Origin: Dipteris shenzhenensis
Taxonomy: Eukaryota > Polypodiophyta > Polypodiopsida > Gleicheniales
Assembly (NCBI GenBank): GCA_047967505.1
Contig: CM106538.1
Strand: one strand, 5' to 3'
Length of the DNA stretch: 64,000 nt
In this document: one piece after another, positions 44,359 through 56,476 of the stretch
Numbering within the stretch: the stretch's first letter is position 1
How the letters are laid out: each line of letters starts with the position of its first letter
Translations under genes and position numbers: made by a program
Notes under the pieces: model-generated
What the model saw: only the letters and a program-made list of their open reading frames with translations
Told to the model about the DNA's origin: nothing
The model's database searches: none

Positions 44359-44647
44359 TGTTGGGATATCTCAAGGTGTATGCCTTAGGCACACCTTATG
44401 TTTCTATGTGTGAGTGCTATAGGCACAGTTAGGTGCCCACAAGCACAGTTAGGTGGTGGAAAAGCCACATAGGATGATTGAGTGAATCTAGGAGCAGATT
44501 GAGGAGATGATTGAGGAGCTTTGAGGTCATCAGTGATGTCAGTGACCTTGTATGAGGTGCCTACTTAAGGACCTCTTTCTTCTTCATTCTATATGCAAGT
44601 ATTCTGATTTTGTGTCAACTCTACTCTCTCCTTTCAGTGTTCCAACA
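44359..44647 (+). repeat. 3' LTR of the gag-only element
   Basis: 289 bp, nearly identical to 42010-42298. It is preceded by the purine tract GAGGGGCGG and followed by the ATTTT target duplicate. Confidence 0.95.
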
Positions 44648-44652
44648 ATTTT

Positions 44653-44840
44653 GACTATTCCCAAGGGCACTCTCTATATAAGAGGTCTATCATGTATTGA
44701 TGACATAACACACATTGCAAGAGATATAGATTTGCTATCTCCCTCTCATGTCTTATTTAGTGTGCTTTGAGCCTCCTTAGTTCTTCCGTTGATCTTGTGT
44801 GCACTAGGCTTAGTGGCGATCACATGTTGGCTCTTTCACA
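44653..44840 (+). repeat. 3' LTR of the non-autonomous element, second half
   Basis: Continues the LTR (TATA-like CTCTATATAAGAGG, end TTCACA). It is followed by ACCTC and the resumed gypsy coding sequence. Confidence 0.88.
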
Positions 44841-45770
44841 ACCTCAAACACAAAATTATCCTCTCTTGAAGAAAGAGGATTATGAAAGGCCCATGCAAGA
44901 AAATATTTGATTCAAATGTTTGGGTAAAGACCATGCTGCTTGGAACTGCCCAAAAAATAAACAAGCGAAAGCTAAAGCCCCAAATAGACCTCCACAAAAA
45001 CAAGTACATGTGGTGCAAGTGTTGCCACTTAATGGTACTAAAAGTTACACTAAGGTAGAGGTCTATCATGAAGATAGCACCCACATGTAATTTCTATCAA
45101 CTCGGTAATGTGGCAGCCCATCTTTGGTCCTCATGATTTAATGAGGATGCATGGAAAAATAAAAGGGCAAAGGGTAAGAGTGATAGTCGATGATAGCGCA
45201 ACACATAATACTTGAACTACTCGTTAGTTAAGAAGCTAAAATTTCCTGAGAGTCCAAGTGCCCATAAATATGTGGTCTCTTTGGCAAAGGGCAATGATAG
45301 AAAGGTTTGGGATATCATGATACATGGTGTAGAGGTGGATATTCAAGGCTGTCAAGATGCCTTGGATTTCCAAATTATGAATCTCAATCGAACTGATGTT
45401 GTTCTTAGTCGAGAATGGTTGTATAGTCTTGGGCATATCTCACAACGGAGTTATCTTAATAACTCTGTTATGTTTGAAAAAGATGGTAGTTTCTTCCAGA
45501 TTCAAGGAGAACATAATGTGCCCAACTCTCCTCTTATTTGTTCAATGGAATTGGAACAACTACTACACCAAGAAGAATGCGAGGTATATCTCTGTGAACT
45601 TACTTTTATTGGTGATTTTATGTCTTCAGCATATATTATTGTTTTTGATAATGTTAAAAAGTATAAATCTTCTTTCAATGATTAAATGTCCTAATTTAAA
45701 AATGTTTTTTCCTCTGATTTTCCTGATGGTTTACCCCCTGAGAGAGAAGTAGATCATAAAAAATATTTGA
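44841..45770 (+). pseudogene. Ty3/gypsy gag 3' part, zinc knuckle and aspartic protease, with stops
   Basis: Continuation of the gag interrupted at 38798. A knuckle-like FKCLGKDHAAWNCP lies near 44915-44960, with a stop where the first Cys should be. The protease region has VIVDDSATHN (about 45185-45212, from the usual DSGATHN active site), a stop, then an open frame 45212-45685 (NYSLVKKLKF .. DVVLSREWLYSLG), typical of gypsy protease C-terminal parts. At about 45735-45860 YLIPGSTLVCKPPYRL marks the start of RT. It cannot give a functional polyprotein. Confidence 0.75.
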
Positions 45771-45889
45771 TTCCTGGATCTACCCTTGTTTGTAAACCCC
45801 CATATAGGCTTATTCAAATGGAGGAACTTGAGGTTGAAAGGATTACCATCTATGAAATACCAAAGGGCGGTGTGATATTTGCCATCACA

Positions 45890-47348
45890 TTGCTATCATT
45901 TGTGTGAGTGATAATGCAAAATGTAAAGGGCAACAATGGATCCCACTAGCTATCGACTACCAATGTAGCTATCCATTTGGCTTATTGGACTTGTGTATGT
46001 TGTTCAATGTGACTAATTCCATCTGTCAGCTAATATAGACATGATGATATAGTCTAACGGTGGCTCTAGATTTGGTGAGAGCTAGCATCATTGAGGAAGA
46101 AAAATAAATAGTTTGTGATTGTTGCTAATCAACATGTCTAGATTGTTTGAGTCCCTCCCTTATTCTCTATAGCCTCTCAGAGAAAATCTCATTATCTAAC
46201 AAGTGTCACCTTCACTTGTGTGGTATATCTCCCCATGTCAAAGAGTAGAGAGGAGATATCTATGGTCCTCATGTTGTTTTTCGCCCAAGGTGAAGCCATG
46301 TAGTCTAGCTCTCTACTACATCCAACCCTCTGCTCCCCCTAGCTTGGATCATTAAAGAAAAATTCCATGATCATTTTTTTAACTAGGCTCTAATAGTCCA
46401 TCCTATGTGATTCTCTATCATTAGATAAACAGATCTGTATGTCTCTTTCCCTTAGGGAAATAGACATGTATCATTGATCATGGTGTGTTAGAAACTTCTT
46501 GAGAGGGCCAAAACTACTATTGAGAAGACAATGATATCATGTACAAATATCATAGTACACATAAAGTGATTCTTTGTCATGATTTCTTGCACATCGCTTC
46601 AGTTCAAATCTATCCTTCATGTGGGATTCCCTTTTCTTCCCTTGTCTCAACTCGTAGCCTATGCAAAGATACTTGAAATATTACAATGGATATCCTTAAA
46701 ACATGTGGGAGATGAATTAGGATGGAACCCAACAATTTGATGAACCCATCTTTTGAGATCTATAGACAATGTTCTCTTAGAAGTTGAGTTTAAAAGAAGT
46801 CTCAATAGGTTATAACAAAGTCCTGTATGTGTTGATTTATAATAGATAGAATCTCTTTGATAACCTATTTCACATCTTGGTATGTGAGTGGAATGGATGG
46901 AGAGTTAAGACAATACTAAAATGTTGGTTGTCTACTCATCTATCCAGCCTACAAACCATTTGTGTGTCCAAGCATACAACTCCTATAATCCACATTTATA
47001 TCTAATTCCATAGATGAAGTCGAGTCTAGTCATGGTAACCTTCACAACCCGAATGTCATGTTACTAAAGTCCCTGTCTCTATGGAGATAAGTGACCACTT
47101 GGAATACTGCATGAAGCTATAGAGGTAGCCACAAAATTCTACAAGTCTGATCTTATGCAGGATAGATGGCTTGATGCAGATGTGCATCCAAGTCTAAAGT
47201 CTCTCTATGTAGGACCAATCAATCTTTGATAGCTCTATCTATGAAAAGGGACTATCATACATCTGGTCTAGAAAATGTGAGGGAGAGCATTGACACTTGA
47301 GTATTGCTAATGTGACACTTGAGGGAGGGAGAGAGGGAGGGGGGAGGG

Positions 47349-47422
<74 letters not shown>

Positions 47423-47474
47423 AAGAGGGAGAGAGAGGGAGGAAGGGAGGGAGGAAGAGAGAGAGAGAGAGGGA

Positions 47475-47550
<76 letters not shown>

Positions 47551-48050
47551 GGGGAGGGGGAGACTCAATTATTGTTGAGATGGACTCAATAAAACAAAAT
47601 GAAAAAGTAGCCAATCATGATTTTATTTTGTGGTTTGACACATCATGAATGCGCAAGATTAATAATTTAAAGCTGATAACAAGACTAAAATGTAAAATTA
47701 CTCTGTCTAACTATACATATTGAATCAAGATTATAGATGGGAGTCTGACAAATGTAAGATAACAAAGGGTCTCATGTTTGCAACTTTACATCCAAGTCCA
47801 AAGAAGAATGATTTTGGTATGACCGGACTAACTCATGTAGATGTAACTCTTTGAATGACATGGCATTCTGAGAAGAATTTTGTCATTGATTGTGAGAAAT
47901 GCATCCATTAATTTGATTGGTAGAACTACGTCCATCAATTTGATTTAAATGGTGTGTCATATGTTCTTTGAGATGAAAAGGATTCACCTTAGATTCCTCC
48001 AGGTCTGACTATAGAGATTCAAAAACTAGAGGTAAGTGTTTCATGTCAAT
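45890..48050. other. Unassigned insertion or decayed stretch inside gypsy RT, with GA microsatellite
   Basis: It separates the N-terminal RT motif (ends near 45885) from the next RT block (starts near 48060), which are adjacent in intact elements. No ORF or terminal repeat was recognised. A (GA)n/GGGA-rich tract lies at about 47325-47565; its ORFs are artefacts. Confidence 0.6.
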
Positions 48051-48059
48051 AGAGTCATT

Positions 48060-48360
48060 TAAGGATGCATCAACAATTATTAAATGCACTACATAAGGCC
48101 ACAATATTTATTAAGCTTGATTGCAAGGGTAGATACCATCACATCAAAATTTCAAACGAAGATGTATAAAAGACTCCTTTTACTAGTAGATTTGTCTACT
48201 ATGATTTTTTTATAATGCCATTCAAACTTACAAATGCTCCAACTACTTTCACAATGTTGATGAATGATACATCTTGCCCATATACTAGAAGTATTGTAGG
48301 ACATTATATTAATGACATCCCAGTGTATAGCAAAAGTATCAATGAGCCTAATAATACTTA
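48060..48360 (+). pseudogene. Ty3/gypsy reverse transcriptase fragment
   Basis: Decayed but readable RT core: KATIFIKLDCKGRYHHIKIS, then TPFTSRFVYYDFFIMPFKLT, NAPTTFTMLMN and GHYINDIPVYSKS (the YxDD box reads YIND). Stops and small indels surround it. It belongs to the same element as the gag at 37837 by strand and order. Confidence 0.75.
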
Positions 48361-50990
48361 ATAAAATATTTCTTTTGTTTGAGGAATGCCAATTTTTGTG
48401 TTAATGGAAAGAAATAAGATCAACTCTAAGTGCATCAAATATTACAGTTCGAATTTGACTAGTAAACATCATATAAATTTAGGAAACCCACATAGATGAA
48501 ATGCATTACTTATAAACAAGTTCATAACTTATGGTCCATGGAGCTCCAATTGAATTCCTTGGTTGAAATGAATTGAACCATATTGGTAAGATGACCAACT
48601 ATCACCACATGTCTTTGGCAAGTCAATAATAGAATTTGTGGAAATGTTCTCTCACCTATTTGATAGTATTTCCAAGTTTCGTAAAAGGTTAGGAGGCTTC
48701 ACCACTATTCATTAGTCACTTCACACAAAAAATGGTGTATAATATGTTCATGAATATGTTTCTTTATTTGTGACAAAAAACATCATGTCCTACAAGCTCA
48801 TATATCCTTGACACCTTGATGTCCCGCACAATATCATGGGCTATCATGGCATTGTTGAATGATCTTCCTTCCAATAGTATATAACCTTGCCATTTCTTTT
48901 AAGCATACCACCATCTATCATATATCTACCCTTTTAAGCATACTATCTGTGAAAGTGAGGGATCAAGGAGGATCAAAGCACCACGAGAGAGAGTTCAGCT
49001 CCAGTAATGAACTCCCGATAGCCTTTTCCCTTAAGGAAATTCGTCATTCTAAACTTCCATGCTTGGAAGTTGTTCTTGTCAAGCTTTTCAATGACTATCT
49101 GTGAAAGAGCATCAGATGCCATTATAGAACACTGCAAAAATATTCTATCACTGCAAAAAACACAACTTCTGCCTCACAAGGGCAAATCTACAAAACTGAT
49201 GAAGGTGGTATTTGACCACACAGTCACTTCCTAGTGACAATTTTGCATCAATAGGTAATAAGAATGATTCTGTCACTCCCAATATCTCTGTGCACAGGCA
49301 TACGATGCAATTTCTATGGTAACTTTTCACCGACCTGTAGAACAGTGGTCGCACAACAAAAATAGGGCACTTTTCTGAGTGCCTGTGGAAAACTTCCACC
49401 ACCAAAACCGGGCCCCGAAATGGCCTCGAATCAAAAAAATAATGGCCTCGCATATACTGCCCTCTCGCCACACCATGAAGGGCATCCTAATCTAAGACAA
49501 TGCACTCTTGCACTTTCCAGCTGGTTAGCCTAGTTCAAATTAACCTGCCTACAATTCTGCATTAGTTGGTAACCAACAGTGGATGCTCATACATTCTCAC
49601 AATTTTTAGGTACATCATGATTGGTAGCAGGATTCAAAAGAGAGTAAACATTTGTTCCCATAGTTTTCAAAAACATTGCAGTAAGGAATACCATAAGAGA
49701 TAATTCATGCACATTCATAAATTTACAAAAGATAGACACAAAAAGTGTTTTGATAGCCCACAAATTGGAGGTATTTATACAAAATATAGATCTTTTTCTA
49801 TAGACCATTTATTAGTTGCCTTAAGTGCCTTCACTCATTTTGCACGAAAATTTCATCAAAATCTGAGTCCATCATTCTTGGTTTGAATGACCACATTGCC
49901 AAGTACCAAGTCTTATTCTTGAAAAAAATGTAGGAGACACAATTTACATCAAGCACAAAAAATGTTGGAAATATATTCTTAAAATCATTCATGTTGCTTT
50001 ACGAAATAGTAGAAACTTTAAACATGCTCCACCCATTAAAATCAGCCCACAAGCTTCACTTCTTTGATTTCATATAGAAACAAAAATTATAAGATTAGTA
50101 GATCCAAAAAAAAACCCCAAAAAACTCAACACCTATGACCTATTGAATCTACATAATATAAGATAACAATATTGAATGATTTAATATGGGGGCTCATGAG
50201 TTAGGAGTTGACCCATTACCGCAATATGAGGTCTGACACCTTCTCCATGTATTCAATCACGTGTCCGATCTGCCCACTCCAGTCTGACTTTTGTCCGACT
50301 CTAGTATCTGCCCACCGCCGACCATTCAGTCCGACTCCAATTCTCCACATGAAATGCAATAAATTCTGACTACGCTCCACCTATCTAACCTCATTTTGCC
50401 CCCAGTTCGCTGACTCACATAGGACACTAGATTTGCCATACCAACCCATCAACTCCCATATGTACACAGAATCCATGGTGCAAAATTCAAGAAGGCCGCT
50501 CACACAAGTGACGCCCTCACCACGAGAAAGAGCATCATCACCGATGCACGCCATACTGACTCCATGATGAAGATGCATATAAGCAAGGAGGGATGGGAGA
50601 TGGATAATACATACACCCAATTGCCACTTCAAACTGCCAGTGTGGCACATGCAAGAAACCAGTGAATCTCCACTCCAAAAATCGGGAGGTATGTTGAGCA
50701 ACAATCTCATGGTGACACTCGAGATTATCTCGGAGGTTTTTCAATTGCCTTTAATTAAAGAGGAAGTTGCATACAAAAAGGATGTAGATAGTGAGATACA
50801 AAAGGAATTTGGACTGCCTAAAATGTAAAAAAATTATTTTTGTTATTAATGTGCAAGATACAAGCCACCACCCAAAAACTAGTGTGGTATCGTGAAAGAA
50901 TGCAACTTTTGGTAAAGCCAAACACAATGAGTCAGGATTCCTATGCAGTACTCCGTGTAGTTGAGTAGGGCACATGCATAAGTTGGGCTC
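48361..50990. other. Unassigned decayed DNA, no supported gene
   Basis: The first 150 bp are probably more gypsy RT remnant (FEECQFLC). The rest is mixed-composition DNA with short ORFs of no recognisable family on both strands. No terminal repeats were found. Confidence 0.5.
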
Positions 50991-50999
50991 ACCTATTGC

Positions 51000-52060
51000 A
51001 CTCATGTCTTATGGGGGAGATAGCAAAGAAGGATTTGACTACCTCTAATGCACACTCCAAGATTGCACCCTTCATTACAGCATTGTTCAAATTTGCAGCA
51101 CATAACAAGGAAGAGATGCCAAACGTGATTATACAATACAGAGAGGATCGAAGAAAGCACATGCATGACAAAATAGAGCTACAAAACAGCAAAGAATCTG
51201 ACCAATTGAAGGATGCAATAGTGCAAGACTTGCAAGCGGCACAATATTCTCAAGATGAAGCATTACAAGTGTATATGGTAAGTCCTTAGTAGATACACTC
51301 TAGGACATGCCACTGGCCAAGGAGGAGATGCCCCCTCAGCAGGCAAAACATAAATCTGCCAAAAAGATCAAACTTCACCAACAATGATGCCAAAGGAAAC
51401 ATGGCTGAAGCCTGAGGACGACGTGGCCCGGTTGTTCCTCAACTCACCCCCCAAGACCCCATTTGAAAATTTGTCTCCAATCTGCAAGCTAGACTTGTAG
51501 GAAACTCCTATGAAGGAGACACAAGCATTTGTAGCAAAGACAGAGGTGTCAAGTATGCAACCTGGCAATGCCCTGTTTGTACCCCAACTATATTTTAAAC
51601 ACCAAAAGGACAAACAAGCAAAGCTACAGTAGCAGGTCCAATAGTTGCAGAGAGACAAAGAGGCAGTACAGGAATTCATGCTCATCAAACAATCTGACAT
51701 GTAGCAAAAGCTTGCCGGTGCACATGCCAAACTTGTAGAACTTGAGGAAGAATATGTAAAGTCTACAGAGCAATAGACCAAACATATTGCAAAGCTAACA
51801 ACCCAGGTTAAGGTACAGCAAGATTGCATGCCTACTGCAACAAGATAGCTCCAAGAAATGAAGGATGAATTCTTTGTCTAGCTCGACTGCGAATCACAGT
51901 GACCTTCAAATCGAGAATATTTTGTTAAAGCACCAGCTTCATGCACTACAAAATGTAGAATAGCAACTTAAGGAAATGGCCGATGAGGTAGATAGCATTT
52001 TCCTTAGCAAATATGAATTTACTAAGTTGAAGAATCAAGTGGTCATGACATCCTAAGAGA
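51000..52060 (+). pseudogene. Decayed coiled-coil ORF of unknown origin
   Basis: An open piece at 50996-51289 (EIAKKDLTTSNAHSKIAPF..) and later plus-strand frames (AKLVELEEEYVKSTEQ, RDKEAVQEFMLIKQSDM) read like a Gln/Glu/Lys-rich coiled coil with several TAG stops at places where CAG would fit. It ends where copia RT begins. It may be an extra ORF of a retrotransposon or a captured host fragment; I do not recognise it. Confidence 0.4.
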
Positions 52061-52109
52061 TGTGGAATACCTTGAATGGTAGACTCTTTACTATAGCCAA
52101 GCGACCATG

Positions 52110-53640
52110 GAGCCTTCTTACTATAGAGAGGCTATGATGCATGAGGATTAGTGCAAGTGAGAGTATGCTATGCAGTCAGAGATGAGCTCACTCATAAAGA
52201 ATAAGACTTGCGACTTGGTTTCTTTGCCACATGGAAAGAAAGCATTGCCATGTAAATTGGTCTACAAGATGAAGGTCACAGGTGATGATGTGCCTAAGTA
52301 CAAGGCCCATTTGGTTGCTAAACGGTTCAAGCAAGAGAAGGGTGTGGACTTTGATGAGATATTCTCTCCAGTTGTGAAGATGACCACACTTAGATGTGTA
52401 CTTGGACTTGTGGCAATAGAGGATATGGAGCTTATGCAGCTGGATGTCAAGATAGCTTTCTTGCATGGGGATTTGCATGAAGAAGTTTACATGATACAGC
52501 CGGAAGGCTTTGAAGAAAAGGGCAAAGAGCATTTGGTCTACAAGCTAAAAAAGAGTCTCTATGGCCTTAAGCAAGTGCCTAGAGAATGGTATCACAAGTT
52601 TAATGCTTTCATTCAGCAGTCCCAGGGTTTCAAAAGAAGTGAGATTGATCACTGCCTCTACACTAAAAGGGCTAAGGATAATAGCCTGATACTCCTGGCA
52701 CTTTATGTGGATGATATGTTATTGGCTAGTAAGAACACTTATGAGCTTGATGCATTGAAGGCCAAGTTGCATGAGGCCTTTGAAATGAAGGATTTGGGAC
52801 TTGCAGGTCATATTCTTGGTATGCACATCATGTGTGACCAGAGTAGGAAACTCCTTTGGCTTTCACAGAAGGAGTATGTTACAAAAGTGTTGCAGCATTT
52901 CAATATGGAGGGGGGGAAGATAGTAAGTACTCCATTGCCTCCATATGTGAAACTGAGTCAGGTAGATAGTCCCAAATCAGATGAGGAGAGGGCCATGATG
53001 GCCAAGGTTCCTTATGCATCAGGAGTTGGGAGTCTTATGTATGCTATGATAGCTACTAGACCGGACATTGCATTTGTGGTGGGAGTTGTTAGCCGGTATA
53101 TGGCTAATCTAGGAAATAGGCATAGGGAGGTAGTTAATTGCATCATGAGGTACATGAAGGGTACCAAGGAGGTGTGTATCTGCTTTGGTAGAGGAGAGAT
53201 GCTTGTATTTGGGTACATAGATTTTGACTATGCAGGGCATGTGGATAGCAGGAGATCCACTTCTGGTTATGTGTTCACCTTTGCAGGTGGTGCAGTGTCG
53301 TGGATGTCTCCTGCACAATTTTGCATTGCTTTGTCTACCACAGAGGCCGAGTATGTTGCAGCCACAGAGGGTTGCAAGGAGGCTATATGGCTTGATCGGC
53401 TAGTGAGAGATTTGGGTATTCATATAGGTGTACCGACATTGCATAGTGATTCCATGAGTACGGAATCTGGTCTTTCATGCAAAGACCAAACACATTAAGT
53501 TCAGGTACCATTTTATCAGGGAGGTACTTGAGGACACACGCATAGAGTTTGTCAAGGTTCATACAGATGATAACCCTGTAGATATGCTGACAAAGAGTCT
53601 ACCTAGTCAGCGGTTTGAGTATTGTCATGTATTAATGGGC
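52110..53640 (+). pseudogene. Ty1/copia reverse transcriptase-RNase H, 5' truncated and broken
   Basis: The frame is open at 52170-53498 (442 aa). RT motifs: KARLVAKGF-like KAHLVAKRFKQEKGVDF, LDVKIAFLHGDLHEEVYM (residues 91-108), KSLYGLKQ, and the catalytic LALYVDDMLLAS (YVDD 179-182). RNase H: DSRRSTSGYVFTFAGG and ALSTTEAEYVAATEG. Upstream, the first RT residues (near 52120-52169) are interrupted by TAG and TGA where Trp codons are expected. A frameshift near 53455 displaces the end, which continues to about 53640 as FHAKTKHIKFRYHFIREV. No integrase or gag precedes it, so the 5' part of the element is lost. Confidence 0.88.
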
Positions 53641-53704
53641 ATTGGATAGTATGCTCATTGGTTGTTCTCCCTTAAAGGCACATTGGCCTTTAAGTGGGAG
53701 GTTT

Positions 53705-53861
53705 TGGGGGTTAAAGTCCATTATACCTTAACCCCGGTTATGTACAGTACTCAAACACATATATATATGGATGAAATAGAAGATTAGGGTGTTCTACACC
53801 CACCAAAACTTGTGTCTCTCAAGCTCCCTCTCACCGTCTCAGCTTCCATTGTGTCCTCACA
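53705..53861 (+). repeat. Probable 3' LTR of the copia fragment
   Basis: The purine tract AAGTGGGAGG (53692-53701) is followed by TGGGGGTTAAAGTCC, with a TATATATA run near 53760; CA-type ends occur at about 53861. No second LTR copy lies in the window, so the right boundary is uncertain. Confidence 0.5.
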
Positions 53862-55625
53862 CTATGTATGTTTTGAAGGGTGCAAGGTGTGGTAAAAAAG
53901 GAGATATGATAAAAAAATTCAACACGCATCCTAAAACAGGGCCACCTAGGCTACAAGATTTTGTAATCCAATACAAGTCATCATATATTAGACCTAGTAA
54001 GAAACTAGAAGTGAGAGAAGTACAAAAAGTTTTAGGAAATACAAAAACAAAGGAAAACTTTGTTTTCATCGGTATAGGTGTCAATATATACTGATGCCTA
54101 TACCGACTCAGATAAACTTTCAAAAAGAAAACCCAAATGCCTCTTTTTTTGCCACACCTCTCTTGTTTGAGATCTTGCCAACTTTTTGCCTCTTTTTCAT
54201 GACCTTTCCACCATCTCCCTACCCTCCCCTGCCATCCCTACACCACCCACACCACTGTTGGCCCACTCCCCTCCACTCCAAGCTTGAAGAAGAAGATTTC
54301 TATTTTGGGAACTAAAGAAGTTGATGATATTTTGAGTGGCTTGTCTTCAAATTTCTTCTTCTAGGTAAGTTTCCCAACCCTTTCATCTAATTAGAATAAT
54401 CTTTGTAATCTGCATCGTGTGTTTACACATTTCTTATGTCTTTGTGGTTGCACAAAAGGCAAATATGAGATTTTTCTATATAAGAAAATCCCAAGGGCGC
54501 ATGGGCATCGGAGTCAGATTGATTTGCCGTTGGATGGCTTTTTAGGGAAACTGCCAACTTTCTCATAGATGCTGCAGATGCTCTTAGTGACAACTACATG
54601 AAGGGAGACGTTGCAATCAAGCTCTTGGTTGATTGTGGGAATGTGCTATGCAAGATTGATCCAACGGAGTGACCTTCCATGGGAGCAATTTTTACAAAAA
54701 TGCATAGTTTCAATGTAAACGAGGATGTGGCAATGCGACCCATTGACATGTTGTTGAAGATAAGCTATATCTTTTTTGACCCATATGATTGCACTTTGAT
54801 TTCCAAAGTTGTAATGTCTTTGAATTGTACATGTGGATTTAAAAATTAGGACCATGTGTATCTTTAAAACAAATGTAACAATTTGCCAGAGTTTTCCCTT
54901 TTCATTTGTACAATTTACAATCCACAATCTTGTTAGTTGGATAAATTCTTATAAATTGTGATTGGCATGAGCATGTTATAATTAAATGTTTCAATAACAC
55001 ATCGCTCACTCTATTTCACATGCTTGTTAGATCTTATCTTGCTCTCTCTCACCATGGCATCCGCATTGCAATGATCAACGCAAGCTGCATACGCATCTCA
55101 AGATCCAAATGTGAGGGGAAAGCAAGCCATGAAGCACATAATGGACATGTCTGATGCTACCCTCCTACCGACATGAAGAGATGAGGCATGCGCAATTGCC
55201 AATGCAAGTGTCCTCCATGATCCGAATGGTTGGAAGTACAACTGCATCAATGCAGTGGTCTCCAACGATGACATTGCAGCAGTATGGGATTGCACCAATC
55301 TGTTTTTGAGGGTCGCACTTTCCAATCTGCCTTTGAGGGTCACCTGGGAAATGTTTGTGCATATGAGTTCCTGAACCCATCTCCACTTTGTGGTAGTTAT
55401 GAGCGTAATATAGTCTTGAGCTTTTGCAAGGTTTTGGCCTCATTTCTCTGGAACCATGCTCACGTACTCTATGTGCACATACTAATAGATCAATAATGTG
55501 CAAAATTGTCAATTGCGATGTATCAAAACATTTCTTCAATCTTGAACAAATTTATTTCCCAAATATGTGTTGCATGGAACAATCATTTCACTCATTCTTA
55601 TTCTGCCAATGTTTAGTAAGTGCAC
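53862..55625. other. Unassigned region, no supported gene
   Basis: Short ORFs only. The 54120-54360 stretch is pyrimidine-rich and ends in a TTCTTCTTCTAG|GTAAG-like string, but no coding exon could be supported. No clear repeats. Confidence 0.4.
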
Positions 55626-55875
55626 TAGACCTTGAGATGGCGGAGCAACCATCCAATCGTCTTGCCCCATCCTGACATAATTGGATGGTTATAGATGTGG
55701 TAATCTACCTAGGGACCTAGGAGTGGGATGGCAAATTGGCTTTTCCCACACCTCGCTCTTTCTTGAGTAAACATCTATCTACACTATGATCTTTCGTGAC
55801 ATCATGCTCTGTACGCGAAAGTCAGTATTTCACACATACTAGTGCAATAGCTAGCACTGCTTATATGCATGTGGC
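55626..55875. repeat. Direct repeat copy 1 (about 245 bp)
   Basis: Starts CTAGACCT, then GAGCAACCATCCAATCGTCT, and matches 56477-56720 with many substitutions. The copies lie about 850 bp apart and bracket a hAT-like exon. Confidence 0.8.
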
Positions 55876-56089
55876 GGCACCTGAGTCTTTCTCTCTCACC
55901 TTCTACTTTTCAATCTCAACCATTCGACACAATTATTCAAATGATTTAAATGCATTCATTCATGCTACAAGTAGTCTAAAACATCTGGAGTCAAATAAAT
56001 ATGTAAGGAACTAGCAAATGATCAATTAAGAACATAGATGGTTTAAATCAATGCCAAATTCCATTAGAATAGCTCCACATAGTAAATGT

Positions 56090-56372
56090 TCACTCATTTA
56101 CTTCAGCTTGTACACAGGTGATTCTACTTTCTGCATTGTTAATGCCTTGTAGGATGCCAGTAACAGATTTGACACTTGGTCCCTGACATCTCTTTAGATG
56201 TTTTCTTATTCTCATGGCCAATCCTATAAGGACTTGGTTGCAAAAGTTGCACTTCCACTTTTGACACCCTAACATTGTAACACAATCCTATGGTTTTGCA
56301 ACACTTTGGCCTCTTCCTTGAGTATTGTTTGGCAGTTGATGTTGGCCTACCCTATCTTCTTTGTCCGCCATT
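56090..56372 (-). pseudogene. BED zinc-finger fragment of a hAT-type transposase
   Basis: On the minus strand a start MADKEDRVGQ (56372) leads, after an in-frame TAG, to KWKCNFCNQVLIGLAMRIRK and HLKRC. The CX2C..HX3C arrangement and the gap before it fit the N-terminal BED finger of plant hAT transposases. The catalytic region is absent and the frame ends at 56090. Assignment rests on this one motif. Confidence 0.5.
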
Positions 56373-56476
56373 GTTGTTGTACATGTAAAAGAGAAAAACC
56401 ATCTCAATTCATTAATATGTTTTCAACAACTTAAGAGAATGTCACTAACATGTCATCGAAAACAAATATAAGTTTT

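Larger units (their letters stand above)
42010..44647 (+). mobile_element. Young gag-only copia-type LTR retrotransposon
   Basis: Both LTRs are exactly 289 bp (42010-42298, 44359-44647), start TGTTGGGATATC and end TTCCAACA, with about four differences by eye. The 5-bp duplication ATTTT lies at 42005-42009 and 44648-44652. PBS is at 42299-42310 and a polypurine tract GAGGGGCGG at 44348-44356. Only gag is present between them; protease, integrase and RT are missing, so it is non-autonomous. It is the innermost of three nested elements. Confidence 0.95.
38799..44840 (+). mobile_element. Non-autonomous LTR retrotransposon nested in gypsy gag
   Basis: LTRs are at about 38801-39146 and 41850-44840; the second is split by another insertion. 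PBS TGGTATCAGAGC directly follows the first LTR and a purine tract, AAGGGGAGG, precedes the second. The flanking ACCTC (38794-38798 and 44841-44845) is the probable 5-bp target duplication, which leaves 2-3 untemplated or mutated bases at the 5' edge. The internal region (39147-41848, about 2.7 kb) shows no gag or pol, so the element depended on proteins from elsewhere. The LTRs differ at about a dozen positions by eye. Confidence 0.88.

Noticed and set aside
47239-47648. Ser/Leu and Arg/Glu ORFs
   Set aside because: All overlap the GA microsatellite in several frames.
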